Source: Nostoc sp. NIES-3756 (GTDB lineage Bacteria; Cyanobacteriota; Cyanobacteriia; Cyanobacteriales; Nostocaceae). From it: a DNA stretch of 64,000 bases. The translations under genes and the position numbers were made by a program. The number at the start of each line of letters is the position of its first letter. The first letter of the stretch is position 1. Shown here in pieces: positions 8,833 through 18,279 of the stretch. The notes under the pieces were generated by a model. That model was not told where the DNA came from, did no database searches, and worked only from the letters and a program-made list of their open reading frames with translations. Where the stretch lies: positions 3,010,501 through 3,074,500 of the forward strand of contig NZ_AP017295.1 in NCBI RefSeq assembly GCF_001548375.1. The letters run 5' to 3'.

Positions 8833-8892
8833 AAAAAATTTTTAAAGAGTAAAGCCGATGTTTTCAGCATTTACTCTTATAGTGGCATATTT

Positions 8893-8993
8893 GCTGGATG
8901 AGGGAGAAAGAGGAATGGGGAAAAGAGGAAAAGGGGAAAGGGAAAAATTCAATCCTTTACCCTTCCTGTTGACTGTGGACTATTGACTAATTT
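8893..8993. repeat. GGGGAAAAG purine-rich and TTGACTGTGGACTA repeats
   Basis: Purine-rich GAGGAAAAGGGGAAAGGG units (8906-8945) precede short TTGACTG/GGACTAT heptamers that overlap the 3' end of the class V aminotransferase-like gene. Confidence 0.6.
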
Positions 8994-10341
8994 CCTTTAA
9001 AGCTTGTAATAATTGCAGAATTTCATCTACTGAATTGTAGTGTACTAATCCCAGGCGCAATAAACCGCCATCGGCTTCTACTCCCAGCCTCTCAGTGAGA
9101 TTTAAGGCATAAAAGTTACCATGCCAAGAGAAGATACCGCGATCGCCTAATTCTTTGGCAACAGTTACAGGACTTTTGCCTTGCAGGCGAATTGCTACTG
9201 TTGGTGTCCGCCAAGCAAAGCGTTCTGGATTGGTAATACCGTATATAGTTAAGCCAGGAATTTCCAACAAACCAGAAATTAGCTTATGGCTTAATTCTCT
9301 TTCATATTGCCCAATGGCTGACATCGCAGCAACTAAAGCAGCGCGACGGCTGTGATAAGCTGAGGCAATTTCATGTGCTGGTTTTTCCGATGATGTTAAA
9401 AACCGGGGACAGTGAAAATGCTCCAAGCCTTCCCTATCAGCCTCAATCAATGCAGAAACTAGCTCTTGGTCAATTGTCGGGGAGACATGACAGCCTAATT
9501 TCGCCAAATAATTAACCGCCGCTACCACACCCGCCAGTCCTTCAAAATTCAGGGTTCCGGTTTCCCAGCGCGATGGAACCTCATCTGGTGCTGGACTGAC
9601 TTTATAAGGTTGCAAATTAGCTAGATGTTCTCGCTTACCATACAAAATGCCTACGTGGGGGCCGAAGAATTTGTAAGCGGAACAGGCGAGGAAGTCACAC
9701 CCCAAACCATGAACATTAATCGGCCCGTGGGGTGCATAATGGACTGCATCGACAAATACCAACGCACCCACAGCATGAGCTAGTTTAACAATGGTGGCAA
9801 TATCATTGATTGTACCTACAGCATTGGAAGCATAAGTAACTGCTACTAACTTAGTGCGGGAATTAATTTGCTGCTCTAAATCACTCATATCTAAGGTGCA
9901 ATCATCGGCTTTGATATCGACAAAGCGAATAGTTGCACCTTGTTCTGCCAAAGCAGACCAGGAAGAAATATTAGCCGAATGGTCAAGCCTTGTGACGATA
10001 ATTTCATCACCTGGTTGCAGTGTCCGCCCAATAGCTCGGCTTAAACTGAACGTGAGTGTGGTCATATTCGCGCCAAAAACCACCTCATCACTATGACAAC
10101 CCAAAAAATCAGCGATCGCAGTCCTAGCGGCGATAATTAAAGCATCAGTCCGCGCACTGGTCGCAAAATACCCATGAGCATTAGCATTTGACCTAACTAA
10201 ATAATCACTGATAGCATCTAGAACAGATCCCGGAACTTGTGTTCCCCCGGGGCCATCAAAAAATATTGCTGGTTGTCCGTTAATTTTTTGTGTAAGTGCT
10301 GGAAACTGAGCGCGTATCCATTTCAGGTCTAAAGCTTCCAT
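8980..10341 (-). CDS. Cysteine desulfurase-like class V aminotransferase
   Basis: This is a PLP enzyme of the NifS/SufS/CsdA superfamily, in the cysteine desulfurase-like branch. The FFDGPGGTQVP opening matches that branch. D-A-V-H-Y-A-P-H-G holds the PLP-binding Asp, and C-S-A-Y-K-F-F-G-P-H (near 225) the Schiff-base Lys. The C-terminal domain is complete (RTPTVAIRLQG, ALNLTERLG, GLLRLGLVHYN). The catalytic cysteine loop of SufS was not located with confidence, so desulfurase activity is uncertain. 453 residues; the ATG at 10341 lies 147 bases before the next gene's start on the same strand. Confidence 0.85.
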   Translation of the reverse strand: MEALDLKWIRAQFPALTQKINGQPAIFFDGPGGTQVPGSVLDAISDYLVRSNANAHGYFATSARTDALIIAARTAIADFLGCHSDEVVFGANMTTLTFSLSRAIGRTLQPGDEIIVTRLDHSANISSWSALAEQGATIRFVDIKADDCTLDMSDLEQQINSRTKLVAVTYASNAVGTINDIATIVKLAHAVGALVFVDAVHYAPHGPINVHGLGCDFLACSAYKFFGPHVGILYGKREHLANLQPYKVSPAPDEVPSRWETGTLNFEGLAGVVAAVNYLAKLGCHVSPTIDQELVSALIEADREGLEHFHCPRFLTSSEKPAHEIASAYHSRRAALVAAMSAIGQYERELSHKLISGLLEIPGLTIYGITNPERFAWRTPTVAIRLQGKSPVTVAKELGDRGIFSWHGNFYALNLTERLGVEADGGLLRLGLVHYNSVDEILQLLQALKEISQ

Positions 10342-10581
10342 GTCAGACTCCTTGGTTAATGGTATTTACCTATACCTTGAGCCACTGCGAAAAATTAATT
10401 TAGCTTACTTGTAAAGACAGCAACAGATGTAATATCGTGTCTGTTTAAAGACTTATTATGAAGGCTGCGGCAAGTTTGGGGGTGTAAGGGTATAGGCGTA
10501 CAACAGAAGAGTAACTCATGTTCAATGACTAATATATAGTGTAACAAATTTACTTTTAAAGCAAAAAGGATGCAGTAACCG

Positions 10582-11628
10582 ATGTCCTCTCTGTCTCAAA
10601 CTATGCCCAGTCATGATGTTCGCCAGTTGGGTATTAACCTTAATTATTGGTACGTAGTTGCACGTAGTAGTGAAGTTAATGATAAACCTTTGAGCGTGAC
10701 ACTGTGGCATCAGGCGATCGCACTTTATCGAGACAGTGAAGGACAAATTCACGCTTTAGAAGACCGTTGTCCGCACCGACAAGTTAAACTTAGTCACGGT
10801 CAAGTTATTGGTAATGAGTTGGAATGTGCTTATCATGGTTGGCGCTTCAATCATCATGGTGAATGTGCAGCCGTTCCTTACTTAGCAGAAAATCAGAAAC
10901 TCCCAAACTGCACAATTCGCCGCTATCCAGTGAAAGAACAGGACGGTTTTATTTGGTTATTTCCCGGTGATGGAGAACCATCTGTAGAACCTTTGGGTTT
11001 ACCAGAATGGGATCATTTGAATTACATTGCTAGTGTGGCAATTATTAACTGTCAGGCTCATTATTCTTATTTAATTGAAAATCTGATGGATATGTATCAC
11101 GGGCATCTACATCAGGATTTACAAGCTTGGGCAGAAGCAGAATTACAAGATATTGATGAAACTGATGAGCGTGTAGATGCTCATTATCAAGCTCAAAGTT
11201 ATTACAAAATAGATAAAATTTGGTCTATTTCTCAGTTATTTTTCCCAGCTTTGCGGCGCTTACATCCTGAACCTTTGGATGTCAGTTATATATATCCCCA
11301 CTGGAAGTCTACCTTGGGTAAAGATTTTGTGATTTACTGTCTGTTGTGTCCGGTAAATGAGACACAAACAAAAGCTTATCTAATTCATTTCACATCATTA
11401 AATTCCTTTTGGCGATTGCATAAATTGCCTGTATGGTTCCGGCGCTTTGTTAAAGATAGTTTGTTTAATGCAGCTAAAAAATTTCTCGATGGTCTGGTAG
11501 TTCAAGATGTACAGATGATAGAAGAAGAACAGCAGGCGTATTTACAAAATCCCCAAAGACGTAACTATGAGTTGAATCGGGCTTTAGTTAGCGTGCAGAG
11601 GTTGATGAAGAATCAAGCATCATCATAA
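10582..11628 (+). CDS. Rieske non-heme iron oxygenase (VanA/PaO-like)
   Basis: The N-terminal Rieske [2Fe-2S] site is complete: C-P-H (near residue 62) and C-A-Y-H-G-W (near 82), with about 17 residues between. The mononuclear iron site follows as E-N-L-M-D-M-Y-H-G-H-L-H (near 170-182), giving the two His. This fits single-component oxygenases such as those acting on pheophorbide, vanillate or carotenoids/lipids. The protein has 348 residues; the window holds no reductase partner, so it probably uses a general ferredoxin. It is divergent from the class V aminotransferase-like gene. Substrate unknown. Confidence 0.88.
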   Translation: MSSLSQTMPSHDVRQLGINLNYWYVVARSSEVNDKPLSVTLWHQAIALYRDSEGQIHALEDRCPHRQVKLSHGQVIGNELECAYHGWRFNHHGECAAVPYLAENQKLPNCTIRRYPVKEQDGFIWLFPGDGEPSVEPLGLPEWDHLNYIASVAIINCQAHYSYLIENLMDMYHGHLHQDLQAWAEAELQDIDETDERVDAHYQAQSYYKIDKIWSISQLFFPALRRLHPEPLDVSYIYPHWKSTLGKDFVIYCLLCPVNETQTKAYLIHFTSLNSFWRLHKLPVWFRRFVKDSLFNAAKKFLDGLVVQDVQMIEEEQQAYLQNPQRRNYELNRALVSVQRLMKNQASS

Positions 11629-11640
11629 TTACTAATTCGT

Positions 11641-11738
11641 AATTCGTAATTCGTAATTAAAGACGGCTTGGAGATCCCGACCTCTCAAGTCGCCCACGTT
11701 TAGTCGAGGTCTAAATTACCGTCTGAACGTTACGAATT
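11641..11738 (+). ncRNA. Possible structured leader upstream of moaA (nested inverted repeats)
   Basis: Three nested inverted repeats are visible: AATTCGTAA (11641-11649) with TTACGAATT (11730-11738); AGACGG (11661-11666) with CCGTCT (11719-11724); and GACCTC (11679-11684) with GAGGTC (11706-11711). The outer left arm belongs to an AATTCGT heptamer tract. The element ends about 126 bases before the moaA ATG and could be a leader RNA, a terminator of the Rieske gene or a repeat element. I could not match it to the known molybdenum-cofactor RNA motif by eye. Confidence 0.35.
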
Positions 11739-11864
11739 TTTAAAGGTGGAAATGACGTAGGAAAATGAAAAAACTGCATAGATTTTCTTTTACTAATGCA
11801 AAACTGGGGAAATTTTCTATACTTAATGCGTGAGCAATCACACAGAATAGAAATAAAAACCATA

Positions 11865-12851
11865 ATGAACCAGGTAGACTACCTCCGCATTAGCCTAATA
11901 GATCGCTGCAATTTTCGTTGTCAATACTGTATGCCAGAGGGGTCTGAGCTAGACTATATCCTCAAGCAACAGTTATTAACTGATGAGGAATTGCTAACTT
12001 TAATTCAAGAAGTATTTATTCCTGTTGGTTTTAGCCGCTTTCGGTTGACGGGGGGAGAACCTTTGCTGCGTCCCCGTGTTGTGGATTTGGTAAAAGCGAT
12101 CGCCTCTTTACCCCAAACCCAAGACCTCTCACTTACTACTAACGGCTTTTTACTAGCACCCCTAGCACAAAACCTCTACAATGCTGGTTTACGCCGCATC
12201 AATATCAGTTTAGATTCCCTCGATCCACATATATTTGACCAAATTATCGGTAGTCGGGGGCGTTCTCGCTGGCAACAAGTTTGGGATGGTATTCTAGAAG
12301 CTCACCGCGTAGGCTTTGACCCATTAAAGCTAAATGTAGTAGTAATTCCTGGTGTCAACGACCACGAAGTCCTTGATTTAGCCGCTTTAACTATTGATAA
12401 ACAATGGCATGTGCGGTTTATTGAGTTTATGCCTATTGGTAACGGTGAATTATTTGGCGATCGCGGTTGGGTATCTTCCGCCGAACTCCGCCACCAAATC
12501 CGCGATCGCTGGGGCTTGACAGATTCCCAAGTTCGTGGCGCTGGCCCGGCTGATGTCTTTCAAATCCCTGGAGCAAAAGGCACATTAGGATTTATTAGTC
12601 AGATGTCGGAGTGTTTTTGCGATCGCTGTAACCGGATGCGTCTTTCTGCTGATGGCTGGCTACGTCCTTGCTTATTAAACGAAACTGGTCAACTTGACTT
12701 AAAAACTTCTCTACGTGCTGGTGTCAGCACAAGTCAATTACGGGAGCAAGTGAAAGAATTATTAGCATTGAAACCAGAGATTAATTTTAAAGGACGCGAC
12801 TCTGGTACTACAGGAACCTATACCCGCACCATGTCGCAGATTGGAGGGTAA
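11865..12851 (+). CDS. moaA: GTP 3',8-cyclase (molybdenum cofactor biosynthesis protein A)
   Basis: This radical SAM enzyme makes the first molybdopterin intermediate from GTP. The radical SAM motif is [14 protein letters not shown] (C-x3-C-x2-C) near residues 13-26. The second Fe-S site is [11 protein letters not shown] and a later Cys in RPCLL, near 245-280. The C-terminal double Gly (SQIGG) needed for MoaA activity is intact. I use the ATG at 11865, where family homology starts; a TTG-free alternative ATG at 11796 would add 23 unconserved residues. Molybdenum cofactor serves nitrate reductase in such organisms. Confidence 0.95.
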   Translation: MNQVDYLRISLIDRCNFRCQYCMPEGSELDYILKQQLLTDEELLTLIQEVFIPVGFSRFRLTGGEPLLRPRVVDLVKAIASLPQTQDLSLTTNGFLLAPLAQNLYNAGLRRINISLDSLDPHIFDQIIGSRGRSRWQQVWDGILEAHRVGFDPLKLNVVVIPGVNDHEVLDLAALTIDKQWHVRFIEFMPIGNGELFGDRGWVSSAELRHQIRDRWGLTDSQVRGAGPADVFQIPGAKGTLGFISQMSECFCDRCNRMRLSADGWLRPCLLNETGQLDLKTSLRAGVSTSQLREQVKELLALKPEINFKGRDSGTTGTYTRTMSQIGG

Positions 12852-13106
12852 TTTATAATTCGTAATTCGTAATTCGTAATTCGTAATTAATACATATTGT
12901 AAAAATCTTGATGCAGGTAGCTTTTAAAGCTTTATTTGCCTGTGAAACAAGATTATCTATACAAGTTTGGTATGAAAACATTAGGGTAAAATAAAAGCAA
13001 AATACCCTTTAAGGCACAAACTACAAAATTTAAAATTAAGAAATAATAAGTTCTTATTAGGCATCACTCAAATTACGAATTACGAATTACGAATTATGAA
13101 TTAGTA
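12852..13106. repeat. Convergent intergenic gap flanked by AATTCGT and ATTACGA repeats
   Basis: Four AATTCGT units (about 12855-12888) after moaA and four complementary ATTACGA units (13073-13105) before the NurA-like gene form a large inverted pair around 185 bases. The middle holds nothing I recognise. Confidence 0.75.
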
Positions 13107-14378
13107 TTAAGCGATACTCCCACGCTTCCTAGCTTCTTTATAAGAAGTACCAACATTTTTCAAACCGGCTTTAATCATTTGTTTTTCTAGTAAGGCGAAG
13201 AATCGGGTTTTATCGCCGCCTCTGACTACGGCTTGGTTGTGAGCTTCGGCGATCGCTACTGGATAACCATATCCTTTCTGCACCTGTGCCAGCATCAAGC
13301 CTAGAGCTTGGTCAAACATATCTGTATCTTTAGCTACCCAAGCTGGAACTTCTATCCGCGCAATTTCTGTACCAACATGAACATAGCAAAAGTATGTAGT
13401 GTGGTCTTCGTACAGTTCTAAAATCCTGGCATTACTACGCCATAAGGGGCCACGCTGTCCTGGTTGAAGTTGCGTTGTCCACAATGCTGTATCACGTAAA
13501 GGGTCAAATACTTTACAGGGAACCTTTTCTAATTGATTGGGACAATAGCTAGCACAATCAGGTGCAGTATGAGGACAAGCCATCAAACGCAAGAAATTCA
13601 CCGCTTCCACATTCCGAGAGGCGCTAACATAACCCATCAGAGGAATTTGGGCATTACGCATTTGCTGCCATGCTTCCAAAATGGGAGGTAGGATATGATC
13701 TCGTGCATCTTGGGGTAACTGTTCTAAAAACCAGTAAATTAATGAACCATCCACCATTGCGAGAGTTGGGGGAGTGGGGGGAGATGGGGGAGATGAGGGA
13801 GTATTTGAGCTAGATATTTCTCCTCTGCTCTTCTGCTCCTCTGCTCCTCTGCTTCCCCACTCTCCACTCCCCTCATGTGCGCTACAAGCCAGTTCAGCCA
13901 AGACAATTGCCTCACTAGCAGTGCGGAGGAAACTCATCCATTCCTCAGTTCTAATGCCCCACTTGCGGGACATATATAAATCTTCTTGGCGATAAAATAC
14001 CTCTGGTATGCTATCGAGTATGGGGTAGCGATTTTGTCCGTAGTGTAGAACTACCCTACCGATATTTAGTAGGTAACAGTAAGCAATTTCGTGATGACTA
14101 GGAGCAATTTGTGAACCATCGGTAGCGATGACGGTATGCAGCTTGGGAGGAGTGGGAATATCTAGACGAGTATTAAGCGGCTCAAGGGGTGTAGCATTAG
14201 CAAAGAGAATGCGATCGCGCCACTTTTCCTGACGTTCAATCAACTCTTGTTGAAAATCGATAGCCTTTCTTAGATGCTGTTGCGCCAACTCCAAACGTTG
14301 GCGACTAGCCACAGCTTCTAGGGATAGATGCTGGCTTAAACCCTGCATTTGTCGCGCTAATTTCGTCAGGTCTAGCAT
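13107..14378 (-). CDS. NurA-domain nuclease-like protein with repeat insertion
   Basis: NurA nucleases work with HerA-type helicases in resecting DNA ends, mainly in archaea and thermophiles; cyanobacteria have related proteins. The characteristic acidic motifs are visible: ATDGSQIAPSHHE near residues 85-97 and LAMVDGSLIYWFLE near 207-220. The N-terminus (about 1-60) is helical and Gln-rich. Residues about 169-206 are Ser/Pro/Gly-rich and encoded by intergenic-type repeats, inserted in frame just before the second acidic motif. No HerA partner is seen nearby. Confidence 0.85.
   Translation of the reverse strand: MLDLTKLARQMQGLSQHLSLEAVASRQRLELAQQHLRKAIDFQQELIERQEKWRDRILFANATPLEPLNTRLDIPTPPKLHTVIATDGSQIAPSHHEIAYCYLLNIGRVVLHYGQNRYPILDSIPEVFYRQEDLYMSRKWGIRTEEWMSFLRTASEAIVLAELACSAHEGSGEWGSRGAEEQKSRGEISSSNTPSSPPSPPTPPTLAMVDGSLIYWFLEQLPQDARDHILPPILEAWQQMRNAQIPLMGYVSASRNVEAVNFLRLMACPHTAPDCASYCPNQLEKVPCKVFDPLRDTALWTTQLQPGQRGPLWRSNARILELYEDHTTYFCYVHVGTEIARIEVPAWVAKDTDMFDQALGLMLAQVQKGYGYPVAIAEAHNQAVVRGGDKTRFFALLEKQMIKAGLKNVGTSYKEARKRGSIA
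13762..13872. repeat. Intragenic G-rich/C-rich repeat inside the NurA-like gene
   Basis: GGGGGAGATG units (13767-13801) and CTCTGCTCC/CCCCACTC units (13821-13873) match the intergenic repeat family elsewhere in the window. Here they lie inside a reading frame and keep it open. Confidence 0.9.
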
Positions 14379-14490
14379 AATTTAGTCATTAGTCATTAGT
14401 CCACAGTCAACAGTCCATAGTTATTCTCCCTTCTTTCCCCTCATGGGAGGGGTTAGGGGTGGGTTACTCCCTCATCTTCCCCCACTCCCC
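14379..14490. repeat. TTAGTCA and C-rich repeats
   Basis: TTAGTCA/CAACAGT heptamers (14384-14422) are followed by a CCCCTCATGGGAGGGG hairpin-like stretch (14439-14454) and C-rich units. They separate the HAD gene from the NurA-like gene, both on the minus strand. Confidence 0.8.
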
Positions 14491-14496
14491 AGTTCT

Positions 14497-15282
14497 TCAA
14501 ACCCAGCATGAAAAATCTTTAACAAATTGAGACAGAGACAATAACTGGATTTGCGTATCGGTTTGGGCGGCTTTTCTCTCTGCTTGGGTATTATACCCCC
14601 AGTCTGCTAAGAAAAGCTTGACATCTGCTAGGTCGGTTTGCTGTTGGACTAGCTGTAATGTCTTGAGTCTATCTTCCACAAACCATAAACTCACGGGTTT
14701 ATGATCTGCTGCTTGAATTAACTCCCGGAGAATTTCATATTTAGGACGCTTTACTTCTTTGCCAAAAATTGCGGCTGGTGGTAAATCTATACCTTCTTGC
14801 TGCAATAACTGTTTTACGAAACGTCCTTCTTTCGTAGTGACAATATATAACTTAACTTCACTGGCGAGAGTGATTTTAAGTTTTTCGATTATACCCTGAT
14901 AGAATCTATGCAGACTCAGCCACCCATCTAAATCGTTAGCAATCCACTCATCACGCAAGCCGTCTAATTTTGTCGCAATTTCTCTTGCTTGTAACTTGCT
15001 ATCTAGCAGAATCTTTGGGGTAATACTTGTCCATTCTTCAAGAATCTGATCATCAAAATACCCATCCATCAATGCTTTAATTAAAATGGGCATTTCCCAA
15101 CCTGTTTCAATGACAGGCCGCAGACGATAGAATCTTAAAGCTAAATCATCTGGTGGTGTGTCATTAGCAGACGACCAAATTTGACAATAAGTACGCCAGG
15201 CTACCTCAAAATACTCGATTAGTCCGTCGCAAATTACTCCATCAAAGTCCAGGGCTAAAATTGTAGGATTACTTGCGGTCAT
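14497..15282 (-). CDS. HAD-superfamily hydrolase
   Basis: The catalytic motif I is A-L-D-F-D-G-V-I-C-D near residues 10-18, with both nucleophile Asp residues. Motif II is Y-I-V-T-T-K-E near 145, motif III K-R-P-K-Y near 180 and motif IV F-V-E-D-R near 205. The helical cap between 25 and 130 is of the C1 type. The 261-residue protein is likely a small-molecule phosphatase; the substrate cannot be deduced. It lies upstream of the NurA-like gene on the same strand, 118 bases away. Confidence 0.88.
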   Translation of the reverse strand: MTASNPTILALDFDGVICDGLIEYFEVAWRTYCQIWSSANDTPPDDLALRFYRLRPVIETGWEMPILIKALMDGYFDDQILEEWTSITPKILLDSKLQAREIATKLDGLRDEWIANDLDGWLSLHRFYQGIIEKLKITLASEVKLYIVTTKEGRFVKQLLQQEGIDLPPAAIFGKEVKRPKYEILRELIQAADHKPVSLWFVEDRLKTLQLVQQQTDLADVKLFLADWGYNTQAERKAAQTDTQIQLLSLSQFVKDFSCWV

Positions 15283-15440
15283 TGTTTAGAAAATGAATAC
15301 TGCTGTTGTCAGCTTAACGTATTCATTAATTCTTTTCTGTATAAAAATATCTAAATAAACTTATTTAAAAATAAATATTTAACATATATATTTACTTTCT
15401 AATAACTCTAGTTTATGTAGATGATTAATTGCTATTAATT

Positions 15441-16286
15441 CTATTTCTGATATGTGCTTGGTATCAAAACCCCATGTTTAGGACTAAACAATAATGCTAA
15501 TAAAAACAGTCCTGAAACTACTAAAACAATTGCTGGGCCAGAGGGTAAATTATAAAAGTAGCTAAGGTACATCCCACTAATACTAGAAAATACGCCAATA
15601 CCTGCACCTAAAATCATGACTTGGTGCAAGCGTTTAACTAATAGATAAGCGGTTGCTCCTGGTGTAATTAATAGTGATAAAACTAAAATTACTCCTACAG
15701 CTTTCATGCTGGCAACAATTGTTAAGGCAATCAGCAGCATTAGTCCAAAGTTGAGCTTATTTACTGGTAAGCCTGCGGCTTGAGCGCCTAACGGATCAAA
15801 GGTGTAAAATAATAGTTCTTTGTATAAGAAAAAGACTACTATTAAAACGATCGCAGCAATGATGGCTGTATCGCGTACTTCGTCAAGAGTAACCCCAAGA
15901 ATATTACCAAATAAGAAGTGATTCAAATCAATTTTATTATCTTTTTGAATAATCGTAATTAGGGTAACACCAAGGGCAAAAAAAGCAGAAAACACTATAC
16001 CCATTGCAGCATCTTCTTTAATTGGCGATCGCGTCCTAATCCAAGCGATCGCAATCGTACTTATCACCCCAGCAATAAATGCACCCACAAATATATTAGC
16101 GCCAATCATAAAAGCGATCGCTAGTCCTGGCAAAACTGAGTGGCTGATAGCATCACCCAACAGCGCCAATCTTTGCACCATCAGGTAACTACCCACAACC
16201 GCACATAATAAACCTACCAAAATCGCAATCGCTAACGATCGCTGCATAAAGCCATATTGCAAAGGCTCAATTAAAGCTTCTAGCAT
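15441..16286 (-). CDS. mntB: Metal ABC transporter permease (MntB/ZnuB family)
   Basis: This is the membrane subunit of a cluster 9 metal ABC importer. The 281 residues hold about eight to nine hydrophobic segments, with the family blocks LLGDAISHSVLPGLAIAF (near 40-60) and SMKAVGVILVLSLLITPGATA (near 190-212). The ISHSVLPG segment contains the His found in Mn/Zn permeases. It follows the ATPase gene on the same strand, with 125 bases of repeats between. The metal is probably Mn, inferred from the linked binding protein. Confidence 0.9.
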   Translation of the reverse strand: MLEALIEPLQYGFMQRSLAIAILVGLLCAVVGSYLMVQRLALLGDAISHSVLPGLAIAFMIGANIFVGAFIAGVISTIAIAWIRTRSPIKEDAAMGIVFSAFFALGVTLITIIQKDNKIDLNHFLFGNILGVTLDEVRDTAIIAAIVLIVVFFLYKELLFYTFDPLGAQAAGLPVNKLNFGLMLLIALTIVASMKAVGVILVLSLLITPGATAYLLVKRLHQVMILGAGIGVFSSISGMYLSYFYNLPSGPAIVLVVSGLFLLALLFSPKHGVLIPSTYQK

Positions 16287-16287
16287 A

Positions 16288-16411
16288 ATTTAGTCATTAG
16301 TCATTGGTCATTAGTCAACAGTCCAGAGTCCAAAGTCATTCTCCCTTGTTACCCTACTTCCTGTTCCCCTCTTGGGAGGGGCTAGGGGTGGGTTGCTTTC
16401 CCCACTCCCTT
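16288..16411. repeat. TTAGTCA/TTGGTCA and C-rich repeats within the mnt operon
   Basis: Five TTAGTCA-type heptamers (16290-16330), a CCCCTCTTGGGAGGGG inverted stretch (16366-16381) and C-rich units separate the ATPase stop codon from the permease start. The insertion probably lengthened an originally tight operon spacer. Confidence 0.8.
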
Positions 16412-17209
16412 TTATGCTGCATCGGCAAAGTAGATGACTTTACCACCATAAGCATGACTGAGGTTTTCTTCTGTTAGTACCTGTTGACGGGAACCTGTGG
16501 CGATTAATTCCCGATTTAATAAGATTAAATCATCGAAATGACTGATAGATTCGCCTAAATCGTGGTTAACTACTAGGACAATTTTTTTATCCACCGCTAG
16601 TTCATGGAAGACTTCAAAAATTACTGTTTGAGTTTTTTGATCAATACCTACAAATGGTTCATCAAAACAGAATATGTCTGCTTGCTGTGCTAAAGCCCTA
16701 GCTAAAAATACTCTTTGCTGTTGTCCCCCTGATAATTGTCCGATAGGGCGATCGCAATAATCAATCATTCCCACCCGTTCTAAGGCGTTTTTAGTAACTT
16801 GGCGACTCACAGCCGAGAAACTTCGCAACCACCCTGTTTTCTTAACTCTACCCATCATCACCACATCCCAAACTGTCGCGGGGTAAGTCCAGTCAATTTG
16901 GCTACGTTGGGGAACATAAGCAACTTTACCCAACTGCTGCATTAAGGGTTTGTCTTGATACAGTACCCTACCACTGCTGACGGGAACCAAACCTAACATC
17001 GCTTTCATCAGAGTGCTTTTACCTGCGCCGTTAGGGCCAAATATTCCTGTCAGTCGTCCCGGTTTGACAATACAGTTAACATCCCGCAAAGCTTCCTGGG
17101 TACGGTAATGTACTCCTAAATGAGAGATGTTAATTGCTGCTGTTGCTGTATGAGTGTTAACTGATTCAAAGGTGGAATCAGTAGCTAAGGAAAAGTTCGC
17201 AATACGCAT
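16412..17209 (-). CDS. mntA: Metal ABC transporter ATP-binding protein (MntA/ZnuC family)
   Basis: The ATPase drives metal uptake together with the permease gene downstream. Walker A is G-P-N-G-A-G-K-S-T (near residue 57), the Q-loop VPQRSQIDW, the signature L-S-G-G-Q-Q-Q-R (near 158) and Walker B IFCFDEPF (near 178). A switch His follows in VVNHD. I chose the ATG at 17209 because the upstream 34 codons of the open frame overlap the divergent promoter region and have no family support. The mntC ATG is 92 bases away, so a shared regulatory region drives both directions. Confidence 0.9.
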   Translation of the reverse strand: MRIANFSLATDSTFESVNTHTATAAINISHLGVHYRTQEALRDVNCIVKPGRLTGIFGPNGAGKSTLMKAMLGLVPVSSGRVLYQDKPLMQQLGKVAYVPQRSQIDWTYPATVWDVVMMGRVKKTGWLRSFSAVSRQVTKNALERVGMIDYCDRPIGQLSGGQQQRVFLARALAQQADIFCFDEPFVGIDQKTQTVIFEVFHELAVDKKIVLVVNHDLGESISHFDDLILLNRELIATGSRQQVLTEENLSHAYGGKVIYFADAA

Positions 17210-17301
17210 AGTGTCATTTCCGAGACGCAAAAAATGAAAAGATTCTGAAAATACTGTAACTTGAAAAATGAGAGAAATATGAAAATTAATATAACAGTTC
17301 G

Positions 17302-18279
17302 ATGAATACAATCACTCACTCAAAAGCCGGATATTACTGGAAGCCAATAGTAGCAATAGTTTTAGCACTTTTGGTAGAAGGATGTGCCGCAGTTAACTCA
17401 AGCCGTAATACTCCAGATGCAGGGGGGAAACCGCGAGTAGTGGCGACTAGTACCATCATTGCTGATTTAGCCCAGGAAGTCGGGGGAAAGGAAATCCAAT
17501 TAACAGGCATCCTGAAACCAGGGGCTGATCCTCACGTTTACGAACCAGTACCAGCCGATAGTAGATTTTTAGAAGAAGCCGATTTGATTTTATACAACGG
17601 CTACAACTTAGAACCAGGGCTGATTAAGTTGATGAATGCGGCTGGAGGTAAAGCACGGAAGTTAGCCGTGGGTGAAGTTGTCAAGCCGTTACAATTGGAT
17701 AAAGGCAGAGGCGAAGTAGTTCCCGATCCTCACATTTGGGGGAGTGCAGAAAACGCGGCTGCTATGGTTAATAGTATTCGAGATGCTTTGATTGAGTTAT
17801 CTCCCAAAGACAGAGAGAAATATACTCAGAGGGCGGCACAGCTTACAAATGAGTTAAAACAACTTCATGCCTGGATTAATCAACAAATACAGACCATTCC
17901 CCCAGATAAACGTAAGCTGGTAACAACACATGATGCTTTTCAATATTATGGACGAGCATACGGGCTGGCGATCGCAGGTACATTAATCGGTATCAGCACA
18001 GAAGAACAACCAAGCGCCCAAACAGTGCAGAAACTAGTAGATTCGATTAAGAAAACAGATGTCCCGGCAATTTTTGCCGAAACTACAATTAATCCTGCCC
18101 TAATTAAAACCGTTGCTCAAGAAGCAGGCATAAAATTATCACCAAATCAACTTTATTCTGATTCCATTGGGGCTAAAGGTAGTAATGGAGATTCATATAT
18201 TAAAATGATGGAAGCGAATACCCGTGCGATCGTTGAAGCATTGGGAGGAAAATATACACCTTTTCAACTAAAGAAATAA
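17302..18279 (+). CDS. mntC: Metal-binding lipoprotein of a Mn/Zn ABC transporter
   Basis: The cluster 9 (A-I) binding protein captures divalent metal outside the cytoplasmic membrane. An N-terminal hydrophobic segment ends at V-E-G-C (residue 28), a lipobox with an unusual Glu at -2. Metal ligands expected for the family are seen: A-D-P-H-V-Y, D-P-H-I-W, F-A-E-T-T and Y-S-D-S-I. The His-rich loop usual for zinc-specific ZnuA is absent between the first two, which favours Mn. It is divergent from mntA-mntB. Confidence 0.88.
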   Translation: MNTITHSKAGYYWKPIVAIVLALLVEGCAAVNSSRNTPDAGGKPRVVATSTIIADLAQEVGGKEIQLTGILKPGADPHVYEPVPADSRFLEEADLILYNGYNLEPGLIKLMNAAGGKARKLAVGEVVKPLQLDKGRGEVVPDPHIWGSAENAAAMVNSIRDALIELSPKDREKYTQRAAQLTNELKQLHAWINQQIQTIPPDKRKLVTTHDAFQYYGRAYGLAIAGTLIGISTEEQPSAQTVQKLVDSIKKTDVPAIFAETTINPALIKTVAQEAGIKLSPNQLYSDSIGAKGSNGDSYIKMMEANTRAIVEALGGKYTPFQLKK

